Assembly: GCA_964036155.1 (NCBI GenBank)
Contig: OZ038423.1
Span: 67,843,249 to 67,907,248 of the forward strand
DNA: 64,000 nt
Direction of reading: 5' to 3'
From: Diploscapter coronatus
Lineage: Eukaryota; Nematoda; Chromadorea; Rhabditida; Rhabditidae
The notes below the pieces were generated by a model. The model did no database searches. It saw only the letters and a list, made by a program, of their open reading frames with translations, and was not told the DNA's origin. The translations under genes were made by a program, and so were the position numbers. Positions 1 to 12,294 of this stretch are shown in pieces (within the stretch, counting starts at the first letter, position 1; every line of letters begins with the position of its first letter).

Positions 1-70
1 AGCAAATGCCAAGTATCTAGTATAATTTCAAGTTTATGCTCGATACTATATTTCCTAGATAGCAGCTTAC

Positions 71-148
71 TTCTAGGTATGGACGGGGACGAGAATAGAC
101 CATTGCCAGCATGAGTGCTAGAAAAACGAGTAGAAATAACGATTTCAT
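71..148 (-). CDS. First exon of a small secreted peptide gene, cut by window edge
   Basis: Reading the minus strand from the ATG at 148, the exon encodes a classic signal peptide (MKSLFLLVFLALMLAMVYS) followed by an Arg/Pro-rich start of the mature part (RPRPYLE). It stops at a strong donor, GTAAGC, whose first base is position 70. The rest of the gene lies beyond position 1. The hydrophobic core and the in-frame donor support a real exon. The family cannot be told from 26 residues. A short secreted or antimicrobial-type peptide is possible but unproven. Confidence 0.6.
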
Positions 149-299
149 CTTGAAAGATATGCGAAATCGATATGATTTCAAAGGATGAAAACAGGCTTTA
201 TAAGCATTTTATCGCAGCTATTGAATTTCGATTTAAAAGAATTATTTTGAATTTTAATAAACTTGTCATAATATTGCATTATTGATCGATTTATACACT

Positions 300-790
300 A
301 CTTTCATAACCATATAGACCCCCTATTTTCCTGTTCCAGGCAAATATGCAATTGATGAAACTTCTTCTGTGGATAGAGTTATTGAGCTCCTTGAATAACC
401 CCCATATATCAATTTTCGGGATGATTTGACTATCTACAGTATGCACAGAGTTATGGTAGTCATTTTGAGCCTGTTCATAAATACAGGGACCTCTACGAAT
501 TGTTTGCTCCCTACCCGCAAAACAAGAGATAGTTCGGTCCAAATTTTGTCACATATTTACTGGTATATCCTTCATATATCCCCAAAATTTCAGGCTAATT
601 CGATTTATAACAACGTATTCACGGCATACCTAAGGAGCACGATCGTCAGAAACTTCGTGCGACCTACTCCCCGTATATTTTTGCGTCTGACGAAAATGCT
701 CCCCAGGTCTGCTTCCAGCGCTTGTGCAATGAAGCCAAACACAAATCTCAACGCAGGGGATCGTCTTGTTAAACTAAAGGTTCAGCACCA
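300..790 (+). other. Unresolved coding-like pieces
   Basis: Several short stretches look coding but no consistent chain could be built. On the plus strand, after a good acceptor at about 338 (CTGTTCCAG), one frame reads KYAIDETSSVDR. After a second acceptor near 440 (CTACAG), a frame continues YAQSYGSHFEPVHKYRD and ends in a stop. From about 640 to 774 a third piece contains APQVCFQRLCNEAKHK and ends at TGT TAA. The minus strand of 600-760 is also open. No function is assigned. This may be one small plus-strand gene with unusual introns, or a decayed gene. Confidence 0.25.
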
Positions 791-929
791 TTGAATCGAC
801 TATTTGCATAGAAATATATCCAATACAAGCTGCAGTTAACTTCAATTGCATTGGAGCGCGTTTTCCATGAGCGTTGGCTTGTGAGGCGTCTTCGATATAC
901 TAGAGAGAGAAGGTTGAAACAGGAAATGA

Positions 930-1116
930 CTAGAGAGTAACTAATGGGGGTGTAAATTTTGTTAATTCTGATGTTGTAATTCTCCCATACGCTGCGTATT
1001 TCAACCTCAATTCAGTTTGGTTAGATTCAAGAGGTGATGCAAGCAATTCCCATTTGAAAACGTAAGTGTCGAAGTCTGAACCTTGATTATCAAGCGATAC
1101 AAAGACATAGAACACT
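930..1116 (-). CDS. Possible terminal exon, unknown product
   Basis: A minus-strand frame ends at a stop at 930. It follows an acceptor-like ATTACAG at about 1117-1123 and reads VFYVFVSLDNQGSDFDTYVF, then a polar, Thr-rich C-terminus of about 40 residues. The composition is protein-like and better than the other frames. A hydrophobic stretch just upstream in the same frame could be a signal peptide, but no ATG begins it. I could not find the preceding exon in 1200-1850, and I recognise no domain. Confidence 0.3.
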
Positions 1117-1857
1117 CCTGTAATGGTAATGAAAAAGCAAACAGCTGCTAAGTTTTGCTGAATAACATTGACTAAGCAGGTGCAAAGCTGCAAAATTATT
1201 TTGGGAAAAGCGTAAACTATTCTCCAAGTTTAAAAAATCAAATTTTCATTGACAGATGTTATGAAATACCTTACTTTAGCATTGAATAAATTAATATAAA
1301 TGTTAGACTGAGACGAATCTATTATGCAGATTTTTTGGAATGAAATAACGCGAGTTTCTAGCTAAAAATGACTATAAAATACACTTTTTAGTTAAATAGG
1401 TTCAAGTTGAGTATTATCATCGCTATAAAAGTTCCAATTTTATATTTCAAAAATTTAATAGCTATACTAAGGAATAATTTTTGATACTGTTATTCATGAA
1501 CTGCGATAATACCACATTCGTAGGTAAGAATACGATCTCGAATATATTAGTGGTGTTATGTCATTGTTTGTCCCCCCGAATTTTAAGCACCAGTCTAGAT
1601 AAATTCGATAAAATTCATAAATGTCATTAGAAATTGCAGTTGATTACATGCTTGAAAATAGGAACCAGTAATCCCTTTGCTTTCCAATAAAATTTAACTC
1701 TTAATATAGAGTCATTGATAGATTAAAACTTACTTCCAGCTATAATTTATCATTATTAAACTGCGTCTAAAATATATCATCAAAATACAATTAGAATAAA
1801 TTTCTTTAAAAGTATACGCTAAATATCAATTATTAAACCAAAGTTGTAGATTTTGAC

Positions 1858-3632
1858 ATGGATACTTATCATAAGCTAAAAACAACCATGATAATATTAC
1901 TAACTTTTATAATTCCCGTAATAATAATCCATACATTCTATGTTATGTCGATTAATATTCTAAGGAAAGATACACTAGTAAGTTAAAATTTTAAATGATT
2001 AAGTCAATTTTTTTCTGTATGAATATTTTAAAGAGTAGATAACCTCGATATATGAGCAAAAAATTTTATTGGAAATCAATATTGTTTTATGGGTTGTTTG
2101 ATTAATTAAGTTCACTCAAGATTGAGTTTTTAACAACGCAACTTATGCTTAATCATAGCTATTTCAAGTTGGTTAAATTAAGATGGAATATTTCCATATA
2201 TGATTACAAATATACAAATTGCAGCACTACCATTTGAAAATACTCCTTCATTTACAACGATTGACGATAATATACGTTTTGAATACTTCGTGTATCCTTG
2301 GAGCTTTGATCATATTTGGCATTTTTGGCTATTATTTTGTTGACCGTATGTATAGAATTTATCGAAAATATTTTTGACTTGAATGAAATCTCGAATAGTT
2401 CCCATTAACGCGCAAAAGACTGACTAGAGGATATGAAAGATAGCAGAAGAGAAGGACCCTCATCCATTGCTCAAACTTTCTTCATTTCACACACCATTTT
2501 CGCGAGAAAATGGTAAATAAATCGATAAAAATTGGTTTATACCGCTTATTTGAATTATCAATATTTAAAAGTGGACAATAGCTGGTTTAATTGACTATTA
2601 ATACGTTGATTTATTTTAGAATCGACTAAGCAAATATGCACTGTTCGTTCATCGGATATTGGGATGAGTGATGTAGTGATCATATCACGCAACATTATTC
2701 TTTTTTACATCTACATACAAATGTTACTCATCTCATTTCCCTCTTGTGTATTATTAATGGTTGTAATTAGCCCTATTGCTAGCACAGTGATAACATTATT
2801 GAACATGCTATTAATAGTTCAAAGAGTATCTATTATTTTTGATAGGAAAACCATTTCTTCAGTACTCCTAAACAGGTATGACGGGCATTTAATTCTATGG
2901 AGTTTTTTTGTTTGTGACTTAAAATTATTATATCGTCATTTCAGCAAACGACTTACAACAATCATTAAATTATTTTACCTGTTCGCAATATTCTTTTACA
3001 TAATTTATATTACTTTACATATACTTATGATTTTTCGACTTGATCATGAACGAGCTAAGCTATTTGCACCGATCCTTTTAGTAAGTCATTAATACAGCCA
3101 TCATGATTCATAAAATTTTGTTAGAGTTCAATGAATTAAAGCTCCGATAGATTTTTAATTATTAATTTAGATGGTGCCTATGGTGTTCGACATAAGTGGA
3201 TTTTGCGCTACATTGTTATACATTTTAGTTTATTTTAAAATGAAGTACATATCATCATTTTCTACTCGTAATTATAAGTCACAAAACAGGAGAATTCTAC
3301 TTCAAATGCTATTCATCGCATTTCATCATGTACGAATTCAATGCAAATGCTCGTAAACAAGCGTGTTGTATTTTTACAAACAAAAATTGCAGTTCACTAT
3401 GATTTTATTTTATCTATCTATGTCATTCATATACAAATTGATGATGGATAAAGGAAGTGGGAATATATTTGAAATGTTATTTAATAGTTCACTTCTAATG
3501 ATTATCATACGACTTTGCGAATCGCTATCACTATCATTAAACTTACCGTTATCATTTCTGGTATCATCGCCAGCAAGGAGAAAAGCGATTATTAATTTCA
3601 TCTGTCGGAGGTATCGATGGCATGCACACTAA
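1858..3632 (+). CDS. Nematode chemoreceptor-like 7-TM G-protein-coupled receptor
   Basis: Six exons (1858-1977, 2225-2345, 2620-2875, 2945-3080, 3171-3329, 3393-3632) join in frame to 343 residues, the usual size of nematode serpentine chemoreceptors. Exon 1 carries TM1 (TMIILLTFIIPVIIIHTFYV). Exon 2 carries TM2. Exon 3 carries TM3, followed by a basic QR in place of the DRY motif. Exon 4 carries TM4 and exon 5 carries TM5. TM6 is split by a 63-nt intron between exons 5 and 6, and TM7 is in exon 6. Such receptors detect environmental chemicals in sensory cilia and couple to G proteins. I cannot assign the sr subfamily by eye. The gene is extremely AT-rich compared with the neighbours. It stands alone, with no tandem paralogue in the window. 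Confidence 0.8.
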
Positions 3633-4948
3633 CGCATGTTCATTGACAAGCGGTTTTGTAAACGCAGGCCAGGGGAAATAGAGAAGAGCGAAGAGATGAA
3701 AGAGAAAAATCCATAGTTAGAGATCAGCGCAGAGAAATGAAAAAAATCGCCTTGTTTCGGTTGTTAATGAACATGATGCTGTGATCCAAACAGCTGGTTA
3801 TGCAATTTTCCGCACAGAAAAATGGGTGGCGCCATTTTCTCCTTTCAGTAAAGGCTCTTCTTTCTAACATACCTCCACTGAGTTGTAACGAGAAAAAGCA
3901 GTGCCCACTTTTCTGCGCGAAAATTGCATAATCAGTTATTTGAACGTCAACGATGATTTTATTAACTGAGTTTTTTAAAATGTATTTTATTAATTTTAGA
4001 TACAGACGTGTTAAACCATCTTTGCCACCGCCAACCACGTTAAATTCTTCCAGGCGAAATGTATCTCGAACTGTTCATGTAGTTGAAACGAGTATTTGAG
4101 TCTTTTACACTATCTTCTAACTTCGAACTATTTGTTAACCTTATTCTAAGTAGATGAATAAATTGTGATAAAGGTACAACTTGTATCAGTGATTTTTTAA
4201 AATGTAATTTGCATACTAAATTTGTTCAAAATCTGTTTTTCTCTTGAGTATCCTTTATATTCGAGATGATCGACTTGGAAGATCCATATTTGATGGGGTA
4301 AATTTATTTCAAGTCGAAATTCAAAATGTAGAATCTAGATTTGTGCAATAGAAATGAATAGATTTTGAGTCTAATAAAATCTTCTAATTTTTATGAAATT
4401 ATTGCAAATCATGGTGAAATGAAACGAATTTAAAGGGTTCTCACAGAATATTCCATGTTTTAATTTAAATTCAAACTTTAGAGCTAACCCTATTAACCTT
4501 GACATGCTCAATTCAGGCCAATCTTGATTTCCTGACATTTTGTATTCAGGAACATTCAGAATTAAGCTGTTCTTCGGAAGTTTTAGAGCTGATAATAAAA
4601 TAAAGTTAAAACGCTATTTAATGAGCCATATAAAGAAGAAGATTCTATGCCCCAAACTTGAACTTTCCCTGATAACGCTGATAAGTTTAATAGACGTGTG
4701 ACGGCTTCTTCTGGAATGCCAACAGAATTTGATCTTATCGCTATAAACCCTTCCTTTCTAAGGTGTTTTCAGAAAATCATATCAAGAGATATTATAATCC
4801 CACCTTTTATCACTACTGATAAATAGGAAATATCATTTTTAAGAGCTTTCAAGTTTTATTACTTCCTAGTCATTGTTCTCATTGCTTCTTTGTCGAATTC
4901 AAAGACACGCCCTTGTTTGTAATGTTCAGTTTTATTTTATTGTGGCTT
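3633..4948. other. Intergenic, one hairpin element
   Basis: AT-rich spacer between the receptor and lectin genes. I see no exon chain in it. It holds the hairpin at 3785-3945, annotated separately. Confidence 0.6.
3785..3945. repeat. Foldback/MITE-like hairpin
   Basis: The left arm, about 3785-3842, contains TTATGCAATTTTCCGCACAG. The right arm, about 3889-3945, is its inverted copy with mismatches (TTATGCAATTTTCGCGCAG when reverse-complemented). Arms are about 57 nt around a loop of about 46 nt. No clear target-site duplication was found, so the ends are approximate. Confidence 0.65.
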
Positions 4949-7742
4949 ATGAATTTATATCTTCCTTTCGGTATTTAAATGGGGCGTTCACATTCTGATA
5001 CCATTTCATGTTATCGATTTTTAGGACATTTGAATTTGGACTTACCTAAAATTTTTAAATTCTAGGTAATTCAACATGAGGATATCGCTACTAAATTCAA
5101 TATTTTTGGGTAAGTCAGAATTTCGAATTTTCCAAGAAATCAATCCTTGCCATTGACATTTTTGATCATAAAAATGAATTTCGAATTCATTAGATGCTGA
5201 TGGAAATGCTATCATTTTGGAGCAGAAAAAGTGGAAATTCGAAAGATAATTTGATAGTGATGGATAACACAATTTATAAATTCTAATTTTTTAAGATATA
5301 GCATAAATTATATAAGATCTAAAAATTCCAGTATGCTTCGTCAGTCTTCACTTGGCTTATGGTCAAAATATAGACCCGGAATGTGCGTGTACTTTGGGCA
5401 ACCTCTGGCTAGACGTCGTTGTCGTCATTGATAACTCCCAAGGCATGAGCAATGATGGATTAACTCAAGTAATTCCTAGACATAAATCAATTTTAAGTTT
5501 ATACCTTAGGTCGCTGCTGATATCGCTACCGGTATACTAATTTTAAAAAAAAAATGTTAATTTTGCAAGGTTTAAGTGTTCGCTCAATCTAGTATCACCC
5601 AGGTCTTGGGTCAAACTACCCGCGTCGGCATCGTCACGTATGGACAAACTGCGGCTGTGGTAAGTTTAAGCAAAAAATCAATTTAATAAAAAATTCATTT
5701 TTAACATCGGATATAATTTTTAAAATAATGACGAAATTTCGTAGAAATACGATTTAACTGCCTTCAACGACACTGACACGTTCATTAATGCGATTTTCAA
5801 TGTAACCAACAAGCCCACCACCGATACGGAATCCTACATCTACACGTAACTAGAATAAAATGGGCGGAGCTAATTCTAGGTTCAAATTTCGGAAATTTTT
5901 AGGGGTCTTTCCGCCGCGCAAACCGTACTTCACGATGGCCGAACGAACGGGAAGCGCGACAATGTTCGACAAGCCATTATCGTCTATGCATCTGATTATA
6001 AGTAGGTATTTCTCCGCTTATAGCCACAATGGTAAGATGCGCGAATTAATTTGTTTCCTTTCTCTGCTTCTCAATCGGGTTAAAAGTCTGGTAGATATTC
6101 GACTTTTTTCGCAAAAATTCAAAATCGAAAAAGTTACTATTGGACTATTTGACGACGCTTGAGGAATTTAGAAGCCAAGGACAAGAAAAGGATCCGGTGC
6201 AGCTTGCTCAGCAGATCAAGGAAGATGGAATCGGCATCATCACCGTCGCGTTCAATCAATTCGGCGCCGAGGGCGTTCTTGAGGTATTCGAAAAAAAATT
6301 CGAATATCCGCATTTCTACAAGAAAAAATTCAGGGACTCGCCAACCTCTCCACCCCGGGAATGGCCTTCACCAACAAGGACATTGATTTGGCCGGTGAGA
6401 TTCAGAGGAACGGGCTCTATCAAAGTAAATTTCGAGCTAGAAAATATTTTTAAAATCCAAAATTTAGTCAACTGCTTCTGTCCCACCGCGTGGACTCAGT
6501 ACACTTCCCAATTCGGGTTGGCTAGTGCTAGAGGGTAGGGAATATATGGAATCTCAGGATATATAGAATTCGGACATATCAACTCTTTTCCAGATTCGCC
6601 CTTTGTCTGAAACGCGGTGAGATCGACGCCATGTGGACGGCGGCGAGCATCGCTTGCCAAAATATGGCTAATTCTGCCTATTTGGTTTCCGAATTTGATG
6701 AAGCTAAACATAACTTCGTTTATCGTAAGTGGGGCCTCATTTTTGAAAGGCGTCACATTTTTAGAATTCTTCAAAAACGAGTCTGGTATACCCGGCCCGT
6801 ATATCTATCATATCGGTCTGAGTTGGGATATTCCTTCACAACAATGGATGTGGGAGCAATATGTTGGTCAGCCTAAAATCCCGGTATTTATTTTTAATTA
6901 ACATTTAAAATTTTGGATATTTTAGCTCAACGGCTCCTCATACGCATCATGGAACCCCGGTATTTTGCTTTAATATTACGTAGTTATTTTAAGAACTCCC
7001 TGTTTGCTTAACACCTACAATGCAATTGATCGTTAGTAGTGTGAATATTAAATTTTTTGAGTACTGTAGCCTAAGAATAACGATTAAATTACGCGTTAAA
7101 CGATCTAGATAGACGATAATTCGCGAAAATTGCGATGTATTTTACGAAACCCTACGTAAAAAATAAAATAATAGTACGATAAAATTCAATTTTTATGGTT
7201 TCAAAAATGAGTGAATATTTTTAGGTTTATTTCAATTTTAGGTGAGCCCACTTCGCCTAGTACGAAGCCTTGTGTGGCAAATCAGCAACTGTCGCCGGAT
7301 GCTAGCGTAAATTTAAAATTTAGATATTTTTAAATAATAGCCTTAGATCTAAAATATAATAGTATATCGTCTAAATAGAGTAAATCTGAAGTTTATGCTA
7401 TTATTCAAACTATACCAAAAGATCGTTTGATCTGATAAGCCTAATATTTTAAATTTCATTTTCGATTTTTCAAATTTTAAATTGAAATATATCAAAAAGT
7501 GCAGTCTTTACCTAAATAGTCTTTTTAGCTTTTCTCATTATTTTGATAATCATAAACAACTTTAAACATATTTTAATTTTTACCTGCTTTAGAAAATTTG
7601 TTAAATTATATTCACTCTGAGAAAATAGTTTAAATATTTTCAGCCTGGGTGGAGCACTGAAGCTCGCTATATTGGATCCGAACGATATGTTTGCCAAATG
7701 GGTTCATGTGATACGGATCATTACTGCAAAGATGCTGCTTAA
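4949..7742 (+). CDS. Secreted vWA + C-type lectin domain protein (CLEC family)
   Basis: Fourteen exons give 393 residues with every phase consistent: 4949-4970, 5332-5468, 5510-5531, 5577-5659, 5745-5845, 5903-6001, 6172-6283, 6334-6424, 6468-6534, 6594-6724, 6765-6883, 6926-6959, 7242-7306, 7644-7742. The signal peptide (MNLYLPFVCFVSLHLAYG) is split by the first intron. A von Willebrand A domain follows (LWLDVVVVIDNSQGM, a MIDAS-like DxSxG, through GIGIITVAFNQFG). The second half is a C-type lectin domain starting at CPTAWTQYT, with WxxGEP-like and C-terminal Cys residues. In C. elegans this architecture is typical of secreted clec proteins, many of them immune-induced. A role in pathogen binding is inference. 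Exon 3 is only 22 nt and is flanked by introns of 41 and 45 nt. Exon 1 is short, so it is slightly less certain. Confidence 0.88.
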
Positions 7743-8438
7743 TTTTGAGCTTTAATATTTTTGCCATAATTGAATAAACTTATCAAATATCAAGAATCTC
7801 TAACATAAAAAGAACACAATTTTGCTACACTAGAGGTTAAAATGACACGATATAATTAGAGATCGCAAGCTCCGCCCACTCTGTGCGGACAAAGTCTAAG
7901 GAAGAAAACTTCATCAAAAAATTCTAGCAAATTTGCGAATTGATTTTTTTCTGATTTTTCTTTCCCACTATTAGATATAAGCCCTAGGCTCGCAAAAAGG
8001 GGTTTTCGAATATCGTCTTGAAAAATTCATATCTTTGGCTACACTGATCCTTTTCATGCGGTTTTTTGCTACAATCCTTTCTAGCCCTACAGAATCCTAG
8101 AAAAATACTTCCATGACTCGGTCTTCAAATCGGAAATATCCTTTGCAGTCTCTAGCTATATGAATAAAATCTCGTAAAAAATATTCTTGCAAATTATGCG
8201 GATGAATTTATGTGTGGAGAAGGTGTGTGTGTGTGTGTATTTAAGAATAAGAGAAGATTTGATGAGTTGATTTTGTATGGTTGTTTGGTTCGGGTCCGGG
8301 ACACTTTTGCAGTTGTCCGATCACTCTTTATGTTTTGTTCGGGTTACTCAAAGAATGCGTCTTAAGAGATTTAGGAAATTAACGGTGTGGAAAGCATAAG
8401 AGGTTATTGTATCGGTACATATAGCTTCGTTACATAGG
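7743..8438. other. Intergenic between convergent genes
   Basis: AT-rich 3' spacer between the lectin gene (+) and the four-TM gene (-). It contains a (GT)n microsatellite at about 8223-8238. A GC-richer patch, TTTGGTTCGGGTCCGGGACA, begins near 8284 and partly recurs at 10450. No coding signal was seen. Confidence 0.55.
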
Positions 8439-9655
8439 TTATGAATGCTGGTAAGGAATCGCGTTATACTCCCCGAAATCTTTTCTCGCTTTCGCGTTGT
8501 TGTAGACCTTGATGAATAGAACCAGCATGAAGACTTCGACTGAAATTTCAAGATAATTTTTTAAACTCATCAAAATAACGAATGAGTGACCAACGGGGTT
8601 TTTCTTAGAGTAATAGCTATCGAAATTCGTCATTTCAAGTAATCAAGGAAATCTTACAGGCTGTCAAAATCAGATACAGGAAGGCCGCACCAAATAATAT
8701 GTGCGCTCCAGGATCCTGGTTTATCAAACTCACTGAAAATTCAATACTTTATAAACTGAATACTTCAATTTCGTTAAATTTGGATTATACCAATTGAAAT
8801 CCCAAATAGTGTTAGCGTTGCGAGGGCCGTGAACAACGAATAAAGTGCCTAAATTAGAAAATTTGACAATATTTCAAAACGATAATCTTCTTACATAAGC
8901 AGTAATGTTGCAGATGAGGCAGTGAATTACTTCCTTCTTGATGCACCAGATGTAGAGAGAAATAAAGGCGATCTCAAAATACGTGCGTTTTTTTAAATTT
9001 AGATATTTGATATTTTATCAGGAAATTTTTATCTTATTATGACGAATCTTGAAAGCTTCTTCAAACTGTTGCACCCTATGCTTACGATCATCCATTGTCA
9101 TTTCTTTAAAAAAAAGGTGCAACCAAGCATTCATATTTTAGAACAATCCTTTGTGAAGATAAACTTTGAACTAAAATGACTTCGATTTCCCGATAGTCGC
9201 CATACTTTGATGATGGTGATAAAAAGCGTAACTTACCGCAAAAATGTCAAGAATAATGTAGCCGCCCCCGAGGATCGCCATTATCTGTCCTTTGGTCAGA
9301 GGCATCGACTCCTTTCGGCTCACATTCTTCATCGTTTTATCCCACCAGGTATCGTTTACATAGAAGAAGATCCATTGAAAAGCTTGGCACAGGATGTTAA
9401 GAATCAAAAAGGCGATTAAGACCCAGATTATGATAGTCTGAAAAAGTCTCATCAATAAAATAATACTTATAAAACTTGTCAGATATGATATACAAACGAT
9501 GTGATCGTTTTAGAACAAAACAAGATTATGATCATTTCTCAATTGAATTCTTACAAAGATTTGCTCATTTCGGCATTTGTTACTCAATCAAAGAATTTCA
9601 GACTAACCTTCGGATTGGCGCCAAAACAAGAGCCGCTGAGATTCGTAATTCCCAT
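8439..9655 (-). CDS. Four-transmembrane (MARVEL/claudin-like topology) protein
   Basis: Six minus-strand exons (9608-9655, 9237-9437, 8895-8972, 8791-8848, 8658-8732, 8439-8539) join in frame to 186 residues. TM1 is IIIWVLIAFLILNILC. It is followed by a short loop with TWWDK. TM2 spans the exon 2-3 junction (IILDIFA then IAFISLYIWCI). TM3 is ALYSLFTALATLTLFGISIV and TM4 is HILFGAAFLYLILTAF. Both termini would be cytoplasmic, and the C-terminus is basic and then polar. The topology resembles MARVEL-type vesicle and junction proteins, but no diagnostic motif is visible, so function is open. The acceptor before exon 3 is TTTTGAG, not the usual CAG or TAG. An alternative is two shorter genes, but the TM2 continuity argues for one. 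Confidence 0.7.
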
Positions 9656-10744
9656 TTTTGTTATAGCCAGAAGTCGAATTCAACGACGTCTGATAATGGA
9701 ATAGTATCGATCCTTAAATAGAATTCTTCTAAACAAAATGAGAAAGAGTTCGCAAGAAAATTTTAAAAAATCGCGATGAAAACAGAAAATATCACGATGA
9801 CATAAAATGAATTAGATGACATAATGGAAAAGTACAACAAGATGATGGGCAATGACTAGGAAATAAAATGAAAGAAAATGGATGAAAGTCCTAGACTCTC
9901 AAAATGCTTAGATAATTGATTCAAAGCTAAAACATCGCGAAAATAGCACAACAATCGATATGTGCTTGCTCGAGAGGAGCGATGCAGGAATTGGCTGACG
10001 AGTAGACAGCTATTTGAGTCCCAGCGGCAGCAGCAGAAGAAGGAAAGCCGAGGGGCAAGGACGTAGAAGAGCGTATACTCCTAGGGAAAACGATGAAAAG
10101 GGAGATCAGTAGAGGCTATTTCTCAACGTTAGAGGACAAATTTTGAATCAGCCACATGCATCATTTTTAGCTGTGAGATGACATAGAAATCTTCCGCACT
10201 CCTAATATGAGGCTGATTTTAGAACTTTAACTTTTCCTGCTTGGACTAGAGATAAGTTTCATTTTTTGAGTGCAAGAGAATGTATTCTTAGCGTTGTTAT
10301 TATTGCCCTTGCTATCTATTATTCTATAATGTATGTTATAAAATCTGAAGGACTTTTTCAGAACACGTAAGATCTCTTTTCGAAAGCTTCATTAAAACCT
10401 CGAGAGCTATTTTTGTGATTAGGGCCCATGGGTGTATCCATCATATAAGTTTGGTTCGGACCCGGAACACTTCCAATTATCCGGATCCTTGTTACAGTTA
10501 TTTCGTGGAATGGTTCTCAATCAATACATTTATTACTCATAAATAATACAGCACACATTGATATATCATCAGGCGAATATCACGTTTAGATATGTTCGAG
10601 GTTAAGATTGTATTGATAATAATTACGTATTTCAAAGTAAACGAAAATAAATAAAATGGTCATCTTTCATACACGTCATGTTTCCAACTATTCTCATCTT
10701 CAGATACCTGTACACTAGGGTTTCAAATGGATCACAAATTTCGA
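9656..10744. other. Intergenic region
   Basis: About 1.1 kb between two minus-strand genes. It would contain the promoter of the four-TM gene and the 3' end of the V-ATPase gene. A patch at about 10449 (TTTGGTTCGGACCCGGAACA) resembles one near 8284. Nothing coding was recognised. Confidence 0.5.
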
Positions 10745-12294
10745 TTAGGAGTTGGTAGACAGAATCAAAGCCACGATCATACCATACAGACCGAGCACCT
10801 AAAATGTTTATGCCATTGTTTTTCTTCCAAATTCAAAGATAAGACCTCAGCGAAAATCAGAATGAGAATCATGCCGACGAAAAGACGCGGTTGATGTGAC
10901 GTCCCACGGACACCTGCGTCGCCTGAAAGTGATCAATCTCAGATGGTATCATAAATTAGATATCAAATTGGTAGCACTATCATTGAGTCTCCTGTTTTAC
11001 AGACGGATGGCAGACACGGACAGTTGTATTTGTCAATGGTTCATTTTTATTTCTCTGCTTTTACTATATTTCCTAGCTTTTCTATCAATTAATAAATATT
11101 GCTGATGCCGAAATCTGGGAAGCGTACAAGGTGGTGCACAGTTATTTTCAGTGGTTAGAAAATCGGAAAATAACACGCGAAAGAGACTGGCCTAAAATCA
11201 TTCTTTCTCCTCTCATTTTCGACCCTCCAGATCTCAGCATTAACAATACAGCCGTCTGTGTTTGCCATTCGTCGGTAAATACATTGACCCCTACCGTTGC
11301 ACCTTTAGCTAAGTTTTCCGTTTAATAAATCAGCGTCTTTAGTGAATTGCGTAGTTAAGGAATTGGTATCCCTATCAAAGGGGTAGAATTACCATTTGGT
11401 ACTAAAATGGTATTTATAAAATTGCACACCAGCGATTCCAATCGCATACCCGGCACCCAAGCCGCAAAGTCCACAAGTCAGGCCCGCCGACATATGCGAG
11501 AACCCGAGCCAGAGATCATAGCCTAAATTGGGTTGTATAAAACTATCAGCTGATAGACGATCATACCAGACTTCTTGCATAATTCATGAATAAACTATCA
11601 CAATTATAAATTAGACTTTCTTTTCCCTATCTTACATAGTTTAGTTCGAATTTTAGTGAATTCTAAAGGAGGTAGTTTTATCATATTTTTTCGTATCATT
11701 CCATCTTTAGAAGGTTAAGCATTCGCGAGAAGCTTTCGATCTCACCCTCAGAAGCTCTCTTGACCTTGGAATTCAGCACCATCGCCACTACCAAACCGTA
11801 GATGCCAATGATACCTAATTTTGCAAATAAAATCATTTAAAATGACATTTATCTTTACCTGCCATTATAATAGGAATGACGGATTTCATTATCAGTTCCG
11901 GATGCATTACCGCTATGGTGCAGACGCCGACCTAAATTGTTCACATTTTAAAATCATTAAGTGTTTTTGAACATCTAAACTAGAATATCTAAATTATCCA
12001 CAAATAGTTTTAAATAGATAATTCTCTATTGAAAAATTGAATAAATTATTTAGAACTAAGGCAGCATTTTAGTAAATTATTTTGGATTCTAATGATTCTA
12101 AATAGATCTATTAAAGTAGGAATAAATTTAAATTAAATGTACTATCCTAAGTTTAAAATGAGTTTTCTAACCGAGGCCTTAGCAGTTCCAAAAGCAGCTC
12201 CGAGAACTGTAAAGATCTGAGCGGCAGCGACCCCAATGAAGCCGAAAAACGGAGCGTAGGCGGCATGCTCAGCGGATTTCAAATCGTAGGACAT
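10745..12294 (-). CDS. V-type H+-ATPase 16 kDa proteolipid subunit c
   Basis: Six exons (12172-12294, 11859-11931, 11746-11814, 11430-11522, 10846-10922, 10745-10798) give 162 residues, the normal length of the V-ATPase c subunit. The protein has four TM helices. TM1 contains [20 protein letters not shown] and TM3 contains [19 protein letters not shown]4 ([16 protein letters not shown]) carries the essential proton-binding glutamate, Glu145. It forms the rotating membrane ring of Vo, which pumps protons into lysosomes, other acidic organelles and, in nematodes, excretory and epithelial apical membranes. It is closest in memory to nematode vha-1/2/3 genes. I do not choose among the paralogues. 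All catalytic features are intact and the start has a usual short N-terminus. Confidence 0.95.

Noticed and set aside
8973..9101. Alternative first exon MTMDDRKHR for a separate three-TM gene, and an alternative terminal exon at 9138-9170
   Set aside because: Joining 9237 directly to 8972 keeps phase and completes a continuous TM2, giving a better four-TM protein. The alternatives are possible isoforms only.
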